Source: Aphelocoma coerulescens (lineage: Eukaryota; Chordata; Aves; Passeriformes; Corvidae). From it: a stretch of DNA of 64,000 nucleotides. Of this stretch, positions 10,189 through 23,289 are shown piece after piece; the first letter of the stretch is position 1, and each line of letters begins with the position of its first letter. The notes under the pieces were generated by a model. That model saw only the letters and a list, made by a program, of their open reading frames with translations, was not told where the DNA came from and searched no databases. Position numbers and translations under genes: made by a program. The DNA is taken from assembly GCF_041296385.1 (NCBI RefSeq), contig NW_027183602.1, positions 62,001 to 126,000 of the forward strand. Reading direction: 5' to 3'.

Positions 10189-11644
10189 AGGAACGCCTTC
10201 TTTCCGGACGCGTCCTTCTGGGTGTGCTCAAGCTGCGTGGACTCTGCAGCCCTGAAGGTTCAAGAACCTGTTTCTGGCCAGCTTGTGTGCTGGAGTGCAA
10301 GGGCTGCGCCTTCCGTCCTGAAGCAGGCAGCGCATTCTCAGCTGAATCTGCTTGTGAAGCAGCTCTTGGCTGGACACTTGACATTCGCTCCACTGAGTAC
10401 GTTAGCCCGGTGCCCAGCTGCTCCGTTCTTCGCCTTCTGTGGTCCGGACAGAACTTGAAGCGCAGCGATGGCTTGGAGCTTTGCCGCTCTTCAGCGTGAA
10501 CACTGCACGCAGCCACGGTGTGCCGTGCACGGATTTCCCTCAGCTCGACGTACAATCACATCCTCTTGCCGTTTCCCAGAGTCGAAAGTGTCCGCGTAGC
10601 TCTCGCTCAGCGAAATGCGTCAGGCGAGAAACACTTGCTGGATTGGCTTTTCGCTGGCCCAGACTTTCCACGCCGCACCACAACTCGGGCAACGAGGAGG
10701 AGAAAAGGCAGGACATCTTTGCGTCCTGGCACGTTCTTCTTCGCGAGACGCCTATTCCGCGCCTTCCCCCCCTGCAAGGCTGTAAGGTTCGCCGTGCTAC
10801 TTGGAACCGAGAAGGAAGGTGCAGAGAGCACCGCGCTCTGACGGCGCTGTGCGGGCTGTAAAAGAAAGAGGGCTGCCGCTGGCACGTGGTGCAAACGCAG
10901 GTTTCCACGCGCCCGGGGTAAGCTCCGGCTGAGCTTGTTGACCTAAAACTGTTCTCTGTGCCAGACGGAGCTGAGACGCTTTCCCTTTACATTTGGACGA
11001 CAAGAAAGACCCAGTGTGCTGCTGTATGCCGCTGCGAGGGAAAGTGCATAGGCCAGGGCGTGTTTCGGCAGAAGCAGTCGGCTGGAGCATTTCGCTGCCG
11101 GCGCAGTGCTCTGTGCGACAAGTAGGACGACGGCTCGACTCCGGCAGAATGAAAGCGCGACGTGGTGCGAAGAGCATAGAGCACGAAGGCAGGGCACCGA
11201 GCTGCGGTGCGCATCGCACAGGCTGCAAGAGGAAGCGTGGCTGGCACTCGCTTCTCTGCCGGATTCACGTTAGCAGCTGAACACAGAAAGTTCCACTTGC
11301 AGCTACTCCTGCTGCTACCTATTTCTCTTCCAGCTTTCCCTGGAAAGAATTGTGCCCAGCTTTATGCTCGGAGGTGCAGAGGTGACAGCGGTAGATGCGG
11401 CAGAGAACGGCAATCCAGAGTGCAGCGGACGGTTTCTGGTGCTTTACGCGAGGCAAGGCGAACGTGCAGCCCAGCAGTGGCTTTTACTTCTGGAGCCTTT
11501 TGCTTCGGTAGCAGCAGCTGCTGCAAGTGGGCAACGGAGCTGCGAGAGTGAATAACGTGACGGTACGCCTATCTGAGAAGGAAGCCGCCGAGCCGCAGTG
11601 TGTTGTGCCCAGTTTCAAGGCTGCTTGGAGAAGGGGGGTACTTG
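10189..11644. repeat. Unit 8, class L
   Basis: 1456 bp, G217, G598; no private change seen. Confidence 0.96.
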
Positions 11645-13099
11645 AGGAACGCCTTCTTTCCGGACGCGTCCTTCTGGGTGTGCTCAAGCTGCGTGGACTC
11701 TGCAGCCCTGAAGGTTCAAGAACCTGTTTCTGGCCAGCTTGTGTGCTGGAGTGCAAGGGCTGCGCCTTCCGTCCTGAAGCAGGCAGCGCATTCTCAGCTG
11801 AATCTGCTTGTGAAGCAGCTCTTGGCTGGACACTTGACATTCGCTCCACTGAGTACGTTAGCCCGGTGCCCAGCTGCTCCGTTCTTCGCCTTCTGTGGTC
11901 CGGACAGAACTTGAAGCGCAGCGATGGCTTGGAGCTTTGCCGCTCTTCAGCGTGAACACTGCACGCAGCCACGGTGTGCCGTGCACGGATTTCCCTCAGC
12001 TCGACGTACAATCACATCCTCTTGCCGTTTCCCAGAGTCGAAAGTGTCCGCGTAGCTCTCGCTCAGCGAAATGCGTCAGGCGAGAAACACTTGCTGGATT
12101 GGCTTTTCGCTGGCCCAGACTTTCCACGCCGCACCACAACTCGGGCAACGAGGAGGAGAAAAGGCAGGACATCTTTGCGTCCTGGCACGTTCTTCTTCGC
12201 GAGACGCCTATTCCGCGCCTTCCCCCCCTGCAAGGCTGTAAGGTTCGCCGTGCTACTTGGAACCGAGAAGGAAGGTGCAGAGAGCACCGCGCTCTGACGG
12301 CGCTGTGCGGGCTGTAAAAGAAAGAGGGCTGCCGCTGGCACGTGGTGCAAACGCAGGTTTCCACGCGCCCGGGGTAAGCTCCGGCTGAGCTTGTTGACCT
12401 AAAACTGTTCTCTGTGCCAGACGGAGCTGAGACGCTTTCCCTTTACATTTGGACGACAAGAAAGACCCAGTGTGCTGCTGTATGCCGCTGCGAGGGAAAG
12501 TGCATAGGCCAGGGCGTGTTTCGGCAGAAGCAGTCGGCTGGAGCATTTCGCTGCCGGCGCAGTGCTCTGTGCGACAAGTAGGACGACGGCTCGACTCCGG
12601 CAGAATGAAAGCGCGACGTGGTGCGAAGAGCATAGAGCACGAAGGCAGGGCACCGAGCTGCGGTGCGCATCGCACAGGCTGCAAGAGGAAGCGTGGCTGG
12701 CACTCGCTTCTCTGCGGATTCACGTTAGCAGCTGAACACAGAAAGTTCCACTTGCAGCTACTCCTGCTGCTACCTATTTCTCTTCCAGCTTTCCCTGGAA
12801 AGAATTGTGCCCAGCTTTATGCTCGGAGGTGCAGAGGTGACAGCGGTAGATGCGGCAGAGAACGGCAATCCAGAGTGCAGCGGACGGTTTCTGGTGCTTT
12901 ACGCGAGGCAAGGCGAACGTGCAGCCCAGCAGTGGCTTTTACTTCTGGAGCCTTTTGCTTCGGTAGCAGCAGCTGCTGCAAGTGGGCAACGGAGCTGCGA
13001 GAGTGAATAACGTGACGGTACGCCTATCTGAGAAGGAAGCCGCCGAGCCGCAGTGTGTTGTGCCCAGTTTCAAGGCTGCTTGGAGAAGGGGGGTACTTG
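11645..13099. repeat. Unit 9, class S
   Basis: 1455 bp, majority alleles; single S unit between L units 8 and 10. Confidence 0.96.
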
Positions 13100-14555
13100 A
13101 GGAACGCCTTCTTTCCGGACGCGTCCTTCTGGGTGTGCTCAAGCTGCGTGGACTCTGCAGCCCTGAAGGTTCAAGAACCTGTTTCTGGCCAGCTTGTGTG
13201 CTGGAGTGCAAGGGCTGCGCCTTCCGTCCTGAAGCAGGCAGCGCATTCTCAGCTGAATCTGCTTGTGAAGCAGCTCTTGGCTGGACACTTGACATTCGCT
13301 CCACTGAGTACGTTAGCCCGGTGCCCAGCTGCTCCGTTCTTCGCCTTCTGTGGTCCGGACAGAACTTGAAGCGCAGCGATGGCTTGGAGCTTTGCCGCTC
13401 TTCAGCGTGAACACTGCACGCAGCCACGGTGTGCCGTGCACGGATTTCCCTCAGCTCGACGTACAATCACATCCTCTTGCCGTTTCCCAGAGTCGAAAGT
13501 GTCCGCGTAGCTCTCGCTCAGCGAAATGCGTCAGGCGAGAAACACTTGCTGGATTGGCTTTTCGCTGGCCCAGACTTTCCACGCCGCACCACAACTCGGG
13601 CAACGAGGAGGAGAAAAGGCAGGACATCTTTGCGTCCTGGCACGTTCTTCTTCGCGAGACGCCTATTCCGCGCCTTCCCCCCCTGCAAGGCTGTAAGGTT
13701 CGCCGTGCTACTTGGAACCGAGAAGGAAGGTGCAGAGAGCACCGCGCTCTGACGGCGCTGTGCGGGCTGTAAAAGAAAGAGGGCTGCCGCTGGCACGTGG
13801 TGCAAACGCAGGTTTCCACGCGCCCGGGGTAAGCTCCGGCTGAGCTTGTTGACCTAAAACTGTTCTCTGTGCCAGACGGAGCTGAGACGCTTTCCCTTTA
13901 CATTTGGACGACAAGAAAGACCCAGTGTGCTGCTGTATGCCGCTGCGAGGGAAAGTGCATAGGCCAGGGCGTGTTTCGGCAGAAGCAGTCGGCTGGAGCA
14001 TTTCGCTGCCGGCGCAGTGCTCTGTGCGACAAGTAGGACGACGGCTCGACTCCGGCAGAATGAAAGCGCGACGTGGTGCGAAGAGCATAGAGCACGAAGG
14101 CAGGGCACCGAGCTGCGGTGCGCATCGCACAGGCTGCAAGAGGAAGCGTGGCTGGCACTCGCTTCTCTGCCGGATTCACGTTAGCAGCTGAACACAGAAA
14201 GTTCCACTTGCAGCTACTCCTGCTGCTACCTATTTCTCTTCCAGCTTTCCCTGGAAAGAATTGTGCCCAGCTTTATGCTCGGAGGTGCAGAGGTGACAGC
14301 GGTAGATGCGGCAGAGAACGGCAATCCAGAGTGCAGCGGACGGTTTCTGGTGCTTTACGCGAGGCAAGGCGAACGTGCAGCCCAGCAGTGGCTTTTACTT
14401 CTGGAGCCTTTTGCTTCGGTAGCAGCAGCTGCTGCAAGTGGGCAACGGAGCTGCGAGAGTGAATAACGTGACGGTACGCCTATCTGAGAAGGAAGCCGCC
14501 GAGCCGCAGTGTGTTGTGCCCAGTTTCAAGGCTGCTTGGAGAAGGGGGGTACTTG
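13100..14555. repeat. Unit 10, class L
   Basis: 1456 bp, G217, G598; no private change seen. Confidence 0.96.
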
Positions 14556-16011
14556 AGGAACGCCTTCTTTCCGGACGCGTCCTTCTGGGTGTGCTCAAGC
14601 TGCGTGGACTCTGCAGCCCTGAAGGTTCAAGAACCTGTTTCTGGCCAGCTTGTGTGCTGGAGTGCAAGGGCTGCGCCTTCCGTCCTGAAGCAGGCAGCGC
14701 ATTCTCAGCTGAATCTGCTTGTGAAGCAGCTCTTGGCTGGACACTTGACATTCGCTCCACTGAGTACGTTATCCCGGTGCCCAGCTGCTCCGTTCTTCGC
14801 CTTCTGTGGTCCGGACAGAACTTGAAGCGCAGCGATGGCTTGGAGCTTTGCCGCTCTTCAGCGTGAACACTGCACGCAGCCACGGTGTGCCGTGCACGGA
14901 TTTCCCTCAGCTCGACGTACAATCACATCCTCTTGCCGTTTCCCAGAGTCGAAAGTGTCCGCGTAGCTCTCGCTCAGCGAAATGCGTCAGGCGAGAAACA
15001 CTTGCTGGATTGGCTTTTCGCTGGCCCAGACTTTCCACGCCGCACCACAACTCGGGCAACGAGGAGGAGAAAAGGCAGGACATCTTTGCGTCCTGGCACG
15101 TTCTTCTTCGCGAGACGCCTATTCCGCGCCTTCCCCCCCTGCAAGGCTGTAAGGTTCGCCGTGCTACTTGGAACCGAGAAGGAAGGTGCAGAGAGCACCG
15201 CGCTCTGACGGCGCTGTGCGGGCTGTAAAAGAAAGAGGGCTGCCGCTGGCACGTGGTGCAAACGCAGGTTTCCACGCGCCCGGGGTAAGCTCCGGCTGAG
15301 CTTGTTGACCTAAAACTGTTCTCTGTGCCAGACGGAGCTGAGACGCTTTCCCTTTACATTTGGACGACAAGAAAGACCCAGTGTGCTGCTGTATGCCGCT
15401 GCGAGGGAAAGTGCATAGGCCAGGGCGTGTTTCGGCAGAAGCAGTCGGCTGGAGCATTTCGCTGCCGGCGCAGTGCTCTGTGCGACAAGTAGGACGACGG
15501 CTCGACTCCGGCAGAATGAAAGCGCGACGTGGTGCGAAGAGCATAGAGCACGAAGGCAGGGCACCGAGCTGCGGTGCGCATCGCACAGGCTGCAAGAGGA
15601 AGCGTGGCTGGCACTCGCTTCTCTGCCGGATTCACGTTAGCAGCTGAACACAGAAAGTTCCACTTGCAGCTACTCCTGCTGCTACCTATTTCTCTTCCAG
15701 CTTTCCCTGGAAAGAATTGTGCCCAGCTTTATGCTCGGAGGTGCAGAGGTGACAGCGGTAGATGCGGCAGAGAACGGCAATCCAGAGTGCAGCGGACGGT
15801 TTCTGGTGCTTTACGCGAGGCAAGGCGAACGTGCAGCCCAGCAGTGGCTTTTACTTCTGGAGCCTTTTGCTTCGGTAGCAGCAGCTGCTGCAAGTGGGCA
15901 ACGGAGCTGCGAGAGTGAATAACGTGACGGTACGCCTATCTGAGAAGGAAGCCGCCGAGCCGCAGTGTGTTGTGCCCAGTTTCAAGGCTGCTTGGAGAAG
16001 GGGGGTACTTG
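14556..16011. repeat. Unit 11, class L, T217
   Basis: 1456 bp with T at 14772 (offset 217). Third and last T217 unit, three units away from the unit 6-7 pair. Confidence 0.96.
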
Positions 16012-17466
16012 AGGAACGCCTTCTTTCCGGACGCGTCCTTCTGGGTGTGCTCAAGCTGCGTGGACTCTGCAGCCCTGAAGGTTCAAGAACCTGTTTCTGG
16101 CCAGCTTGTGTGCTGGAGTGCAAGGGCTGCGCCTTCCGTCCTGAAGCAGGCAGCGCATTCTCAGCTGAATCTGCTTGTGAAGCAGCTCTTGGCTGGACAC
16201 TTGACATTCGCTCCACTGAGTACGTTAGCCCGGTGCCCAGCTGCTCCGTTCTTCGCCTTCTGTGGTCCGGACAGAACTTGAAGCGCAGCGATGGCTTGGA
16301 GCTTTGCCGCTCTTCAGCGTGAACACTGCACGCAGCCACGGTGTGCCGTGCACGGATTTCCCTCAGCTCGACGTACAATCACATCCTCTTGCCGTTTCCC
16401 AGAGTCGAAAGTGTCCGCGTAGCTCTCGCTCAGCGAAATGCGTCAGGCGAGAAACACTTGCTGGATTGGCTTTTCGCTGGCCCAGACTTTCCACGCCGCA
16501 CCACAACTCGGGCAACGAGGAGGAGAAAAGGCAGGACATCTTTGCGTCCTGGCACGTTCTTCTTCGCGAGACGCCTATTCCGCGCCTTCCCCCCCTGCAA
16601 GGCTGTAAGGTTCGCCGTGCTACTTGGAACCGAGAAGGAAGGTGCAGAGAGCACCGCGCTCTGACGGCGCTGTGCGGGCTGTAAAAGAAAGAGGGCTGCC
16701 GCTGGCACGTGGTGCAAACGCAGGTTTCCACGCGCCCGGGGTAAGCTCCGGCTGAGCTTGTTGACCTAAAACTGTTCTCTGTGCCAGACGGAGCTGAGAC
16801 GCTTTCCCTTTACATTTGGACGACAAGAAAGACCCAGTGTGCTGCTGTATGCCGCTGCGAGGGAAAGTGCATAGGCCAGGGCGTGTTTCGGCAGAAGCAG
16901 TCGGCTGGAGCATTTCGCTGCCGGCGCAGTGCTCTGTGCGACAAGTAGGACGACGGCTCGACTCCGGCAGAATGAAAGCGCGACGTGGTGCGAAGAGCAT
17001 AGAGCACGAAGGCAGGGCACCGAGCTGCGGTGCGCATCGCACAGGCTGCAAGAGGAAGCGTGGCTGGCACTCGCTTCTCTGCGGATTCACGTTAGCAGCT
17101 GAACACAGAAAGTTCCACTTGCAGCTACTCCTGCTGCTACCTATTTCTCTTCCAGCTTTCCCTGGAAAGAATTGTGCCCAGCTTTATGCTCGGAGGTGCA
17201 GAGGTGACAGCGGTAGATGCGGCAGAGAACGGCAATCCAGAGTGCAGCGGACGGTTTCTGGTGCTTTACGCGAGGCAAGGCGAACGTGCAGCCCAGCAGT
17301 GGCTTTTACTTCTGGAGCCTTTTGCTTCGGTAGCAGCAGCTGCTGCAAGTGGGCAACGGAGCTGCGAGAGTGAATAACGTGACGGTACGCCTATCTGAGA
17401 AGGAAGCCGCCGAGCCGCAGTGTGTTGTGCCCAGTTTCAAGGCTGCTTGGAGAAGGGGGGTACTTG
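16012..17466. repeat. Unit 12, class S
   Basis: 1455 bp, majority alleles. Confidence 0.96.
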
Positions 17467-18921
17467 AGGAACGCCTTCTTTCCGGACGCGTCCTTCTGGG
17501 TGTGCTCAAGCTGCGTGGACTCTGCAGCCCTGAAGGTTCAAGAACCTGTTTCTGGCCAGCTTGTGTGCTGGAGTGCAAGGGCTGCGCCTTCCGTCCTGAA
17601 GCAGGCAGCGCATTCTCAGCTGAATCTGCTTGTGAAGCAGCTCTTGGCTGGACACTTGACATTCGCTCCACTGAGTACGTTAGCCCGGTGCCCAGCTGCT
17701 CCGTTCTTCGCCTTCTGTGGTCCGGACAGAACTTGAAGCGCAGCGATGGCTTGGAGCTTTGCCGCTCTTCAGCGTGAACACTGCACGCAGCCACGGTGTG
17801 CCGTGCACGGATTTCCCTCAGCTCGACGTACAATCACATCCTCTTGCCGTTTCCCAGAGTCGAAAGTGTCCGCGTAGCTCTCGCTCAGCGAAATGCGTCA
17901 GGCGAGAAACACTTGCTGGATTGGCTTTTCGCTGGCCCAGACTTTCCACGCCGCACCACAACTCGGGCAACGAGGAGGAGAAAAGGCAGGACATCTTTGC
18001 GTCCTGGCACGTTCTTCTTCGCGAGACGCCTATTCCGCGCCTTCCCCCCCTGCAAGGCTGTAAGGTTCGCCGTGCTACTTGGAACCGAGAAGGAAGGTGC
18101 AGAGAGCACCGCGCTCTGACGGCGCTGTGCGGGCTGTAAAAGAAAGAGGGCTGCCGCTGGCACGTGGTGCAAACGCAGGTTTCCACGCGCCCGGGGTAAG
18201 CTCCGGCTGAGCTTGTTGACCTAAAACTGTTCTCTGTGCCAGACGGAGCTGAGACGCTTTCCCTTTACATTTGGACGACAAGAAAGACCCAGTGTGCTGC
18301 TGTATGCCGCTGCGAGGGAAAGTGCATAGGCCAGGGCGTGTTTCGGCAGAAGCAGTCGGCTGGAGCATTTCGCTGCCGGCGCAGTGCTCTGTGCGACAAG
18401 TAGGACGACGGCTCGACTCCGGCAGAATGAAAGCGCGACGTGGTGCGAAGAGCATAGAGCACGAAGGCAGGGCACCGAGCTGCGGTGCGCATCGCACAGG
18501 CTGCAAGAGGAAGCGTGGCTGGCACTCGCTTCTCTGCGGATTCACGTTAGCAGCTGAACACAGAAAGTTCCACTTGCAGCTACTCCTGCTGCTACCTATT
18601 TCTCTTCCAGCTTTCCCTGGAAAGAATTGTGCCCAGCTTTATGCTCGGAGGTGCAGAGGTGACAGCGGTAGATGCGGCAGAGAACGGCAATCCAGAGTGC
18701 AGCGGACGGTTTCTGGTGCTTTACGCGAGGCAAGGCGAACGTGCAGCCCAGCAGTGGCTTTTACTTCTGGAGCCTTTTGCTTCGGTAGCAGCAGCTGCTG
18801 CAAGTGGGCAACGGAGCTGCGAGAGTGAATAACGTGACGGTACGCCTATCTGAGAAGGAAGCCGCCGAGCCGCAGTGTGTTGTGCCCAGTTTCAAGGCTG
18901 CTTGGAGAAGGGGGGTACTTG
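17467..18921. repeat. Unit 13, class S
   Basis: 1455 bp, majority alleles; last S unit before six L units in a row. Confidence 0.96.
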
Positions 18922-20377
18922 AGGAACGCCTTCTTTCCGGACGCGTCCTTCTGGGTGTGCTCAAGCTGCGTGGACTCTGCAGCCCTGAAGGTTCAAGAAC
19001 CTGTTTCTGGCCAGCTTGTGTGCTGGAGTGCAAGGGCTGCGCCTTCCGTCCTGAAGCAGGCAGCGCATTCTCAGCTGAATCTGCTTGTGAAGCAGCTCTT
19101 GGCTGGACACTTGACATTCGCTCCACTGAGTACGTTAGCCCGGTGCCCAGCTGCTCCGTTCTTCGCCTTCTGTGGTCCGGACAGAACTTGAAGCGCAGCG
19201 ATGGCTTGGAGCTTTGCCGCTCTTCAGCGTGAACACTGCACGCAGCCACGGTGTGCCGTGCACGGATTTCCCTCAGCTCGACGTACAATCACATCCTCTT
19301 GCCGTTTCCCAGAGTCGAAAGTGTCCGCGTAGCTCTCGCTCAGCGAAATGCGTCAGGCGAGAAACACTTGCTGGATTGGCTTTTCGCTGGCCCAGACTTT
19401 CCACGCCGCACCACAACTCGGGCAACGAGGAGGAGAAAAGGCAGGACATCTTTGCGTCCTGGCACGTTCTTCTTCGCGAGACGCCTATTCCGCGCCTTCC
19501 CCCCCTGCAAGGCTGTAAGGTTCGCCGTGCTACTTGGAACCGAGAAGGAAGGTGCAGAGAGCACCGCGCTCTGACGGCGCTGTGCGGGCTGTAAAAGAAA
19601 GAGGGCTGCCGCTGGCACGTGGTGCAAACGCAGGTTTCCACGCGCCCGGGGTAAGCTCCGGCTGAGCTTGTTGACCTAAAACTGTTCTCTGTGCCAGACG
19701 GAGCTGAGACGCTTTCCCTTTACATTTGGACGACAAGAAAGACCCAGTGTGCTGCTGTATGCCGCTGCGAGGGAAAGTGCATAGGCCAGGGCGTGTTTCG
19801 GCAGAAGCAGTCGGCTGGAGCATTTCGCTGCCGGCGCAGTGCTCTGTGCGACAAGTAGGACGACGGCTCGACTCCGGCAGAATGAAAGCGCGACGTGGTG
19901 CGAAGAGCATAGAGCACGAAGGCAGGGCACCGAGCTGCGGTGCGCATCGCACAGGCTGCAAGAGGAAGCGTGGCTGGCACTCGCTTCTCTGCCGGATTCA
20001 CGTTAGCAGCTGAACACAGAAAGTTCCACTTGCAGCTACTCCTGCTGCTACCTATTTCTCTTCCAGCTTTCCCTGGAAAGAATTGTGCCCAGCTTTATGC
20101 TCGGAGGTGCAGAGGTGACAGCGGTAGATGCGGCAGAGAACGGCAATCCAGAGTGCAGCGGACGGTTTCTGGTGCTTTACGCGAGGCAAGGCGAACGTGC
20201 AGCCCAGCAGTGGCTTTTACTTCTGGAGCCTTTTGCTTCGGTAGCAGCAGCTGCTGCAAGTGGGCAACGGAGCTGCGAGAGTGAATAACGTGACGGTACG
20301 CCTATCTGAGAAGGAAGCCGCCGAGCCGCAGTGTGTTGTGCCCAGTTTCAAGGCTGCTTGGAGAAGGGGGGTACTTG
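18922..20377. repeat. Unit 14, class L
   Basis: 1456 bp; first of a run of six L units (14-19). No private change seen. Confidence 0.96.
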
Positions 20378-21833
20378 AGGAACGCCTTCTTTCCGGACGC
20401 GTCCTTCTGGGTGTGCTCAAGCTGCGTGGACTCTGCAGCCCTGAAGGTTCAAGAACCTGTTTCTGGCCAGCTTGTGTGCTGGAGTGCAAGGGCTGCGCCT
20501 TCCGTCCTGAAGCAGGCAGCGCATTCTCAGCTGAATCTGCTTGTGAAGCAGCTCTTGGCTGGACACTTGACATTCGCTCCACTGAGTACGTTAGCCCGGT
20601 GCCCAGCTGCTCCGTTCTTCGCCTTCTGTGGTCCGGACAGAACTTGAAGCGCAGCGATGGCTTGGAGCTTTGCCGCTCTTCAGCGTGAACACTGCACGCA
20701 GCCACGGTGTGCCGTGCACGGATTTCCCTCAGCTCGACGTACAATCACATCCTCTTGCCGTTTCCCAGAGTCGAAAGTGTCCGCGTAGCTCTCGCTCAGC
20801 GAAATGCGTCAGGCGAGAAACACTTGCTGGATTGGCTTTTCGCTGGCCCAGACTTTCCACGCCGCACCACAACTCGGGCAACGAGGAGGAGAAAAGGCAG
20901 GACATCTTTGCGTCCTGGCACGTTCTTCTTCGCGAGACGCCTATTCCGCGCCTTCCCCCCCTGCAAGGCTGTAAGGTTCGCCGTGCTACTTGGAACCGAG
21001 AAGGAAGGTGCAGAGAGCACCGCGCTCTGACGGCGCTGTGCGGGCTGTAAAAGAAAGAGGGCTGCCGCTGGCACGTGGTGCAAACGCAGGTTTCCACGCG
21101 CCCGGGGTAAGCTCCGGCTGAGCTTGTTGACCTAAAACTGTTCTCTGTGCCAGACGGAGCTGAGACGCTTTCCCTTTACATTTGGACGACAAGAAAGACC
21201 CAGTGTGCTGCTGTATGCCGCTGCGAGGGAAAGTGCATAGGCCAGGGCGTGTTTCGGCAGAAGCAGTCGGCTGGAGCATTTCGCTGCCGGCGCAGTGCTC
21301 TGTGCGACAAGTAGGACGACGGCTCGACTCCGGCAGAATGAAAGCGCGACGTGGTGCGAAGAGCATAGAGCACGAAGGCAGGGCACCGAGCTGCGGTGCG
21401 CATCGCACAGGCTGCAAGAGGAAGCGTGGCTGGCACTCGCTTCTCTGCCGGATTCACGTTAGCAGCTGAACACAGAAAGTTCCACTTGCAGCTACTCCTG
21501 CTGCTACCTATTTCTCTTCCAGCTTTCCCTGGAAAGAATTGTGCCCAGCTTTATGCTCGGAGGTGCAGAGGTGACAGCGGTAGATGCGGCAGAGAACGGC
21601 AATCCAGAGTGCAGCGGACGGTTTCTGGTGCTTTACGCGAGGCAAGGCGAACGTGCAGCCCAGCAGTGGCTTTTACTTCTGGAGCCTTTTGCTTCGGTAG
21701 CAGCAGCTGCTGCAAGTGGGCAACGGAGCTGCGAGAGTGAATAACGTGACGGTACGCCTATCTGAGAAGGAAGCCGCCGAGCCGCAGTGTGTTGTGCCCA
21801 GTTTCAAGGCTGCTTGGAGAAGGGGGGTACTTG
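20378..21833. repeat. Unit 15, class L
   Basis: 1456 bp; no private change seen. Confidence 0.96.
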
Positions 21834-23289
21834 AGGAACGCCTTCTTTCCGGACGCGTCCTTCTGGGTGTGCTCAAGCTGCGTGGACTCTGCAGCCCTGA
21901 AGGTTCAAGAACCTGTTTCTGGCCAGCTTGTGTGCTGGAGTGCAAGGGCTGCGCCTTCCGTCCTGAAGCAGGCAGCGCATTCTCAGCTGAATCTGCTTGT
22001 GAAGCAGCTCTTGGCTGGACACTTGACATTCGCTCCACTGAGTACGTTAGCCCGGTGCCCAGCTGCTCCGTTCTTCGCCTTCTGTGGTCCGGACAGAACT
22101 TGAAGCGCAGCGATGGCTTGGAGCTTTGCCGCTCTTCAGCGTGAACACTGCACGCAGCCACGGTGTGCCGTGCACGGATTTCCCTCAGCTCGACGTACAA
22201 TCACATCCTCTTGCCGTTTCCCAGAGTCGAAAGTGTCCGCGTAGCTCTCGCTCAGCGAAATGCGTCAGGCGAGAAACACTTGCTGGATTGGCTTTTCACT
22301 GGCCCAGACTTTCCACGCCGCACCACAACTCGGGCAACGAGGAGGAGAAAAGGCAGGACATCTTTGCGTCCTGGCACGTTCTTCTTCGCGAGACGCCTAT
22401 TCCGCGCCTTCCCCCCCTGCAAGGCTGTAAGGTTCGCCGTGCTACTTGGAACCGAGAAGGAAGGTGCAGAGAGCACCGCGCTCTGACGGCGCTGTGCGGG
22501 CTGTAAAAGAAAGAGGGCTGCCGCTGGCACGTGGTGCAAACGCAGGTTTCCACGCGCCCGGGGTAAGCTCCGGCTGAGCTTGTTGACCTAAAACTGTTCT
22601 CTGTGCCAGACGGAGCTGAGACGCTTTCCCTTTACATTTGGACGACAAGAAAGACCCAGTGTGCTGCTGTATGCCGCTGCGAGGGAAAGTGCATAGGCCA
22701 GGGCGTGTTTCGGCAGAAGCAGTCGGCTGGAGCATTTCGCTGCCGGCGCAGTGCTCTGTGCGACAAGTAGGACGACGGCTCGACTCCGGCAGAATGAAAG
22801 CGCGACGTGGTGCGAAGAGCATAGAGCACGAAGGCAGGGCACCGAGCTGCGGTGCGCATCGCACAGGCTGCAAGAGGAAGCGTGGCTGGCACTCGCTTCT
22901 CTGCCGGATTCACGTTAGCAGCTGAACACAGAAAGTTCCACTTGCAGCTACTCCTGCTGCTACCTATTTCTCTTCCAGCTTTCCCTGGAAAGAATTGTGC
23001 CCAGCTTTATGCTCGGAGGTGCAGAGGTGACAGCGGTAGATGCGGCAGAGAACGGCAATCCAGAGTGCAGCGGACGGTTTCTGGTGCTTTACGCGAGGCA
23101 AGGCGAACGTGCAGCCCAGCAGTGGCTTTTACTTCTGGAGCCTTTTGCTTCGGTAGCAGCAGCTGCTGCAAGTGGGCAACGGAGCTGCGAGAGTGAATAA
23201 CGTGACGGTACGCCTATCTGAGAAGGAAGCCGCCGAGCCGCAGTGTGTTGTGCCCAGTTTCAAGGCTGCTTGGAGAAGGGGGGTACTTG
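21834..23289. repeat. Unit 16, class L, private A465
   Basis: 1456 bp. Private G to A at 22298 (offset 465), turning a CG into CA: a CpG transition as left by deamination of 5-methylcytosine on the - strand. It adds a stop to one minus-strand open frame, shortening it from 122 to 85 aa. Confidence 0.96.
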
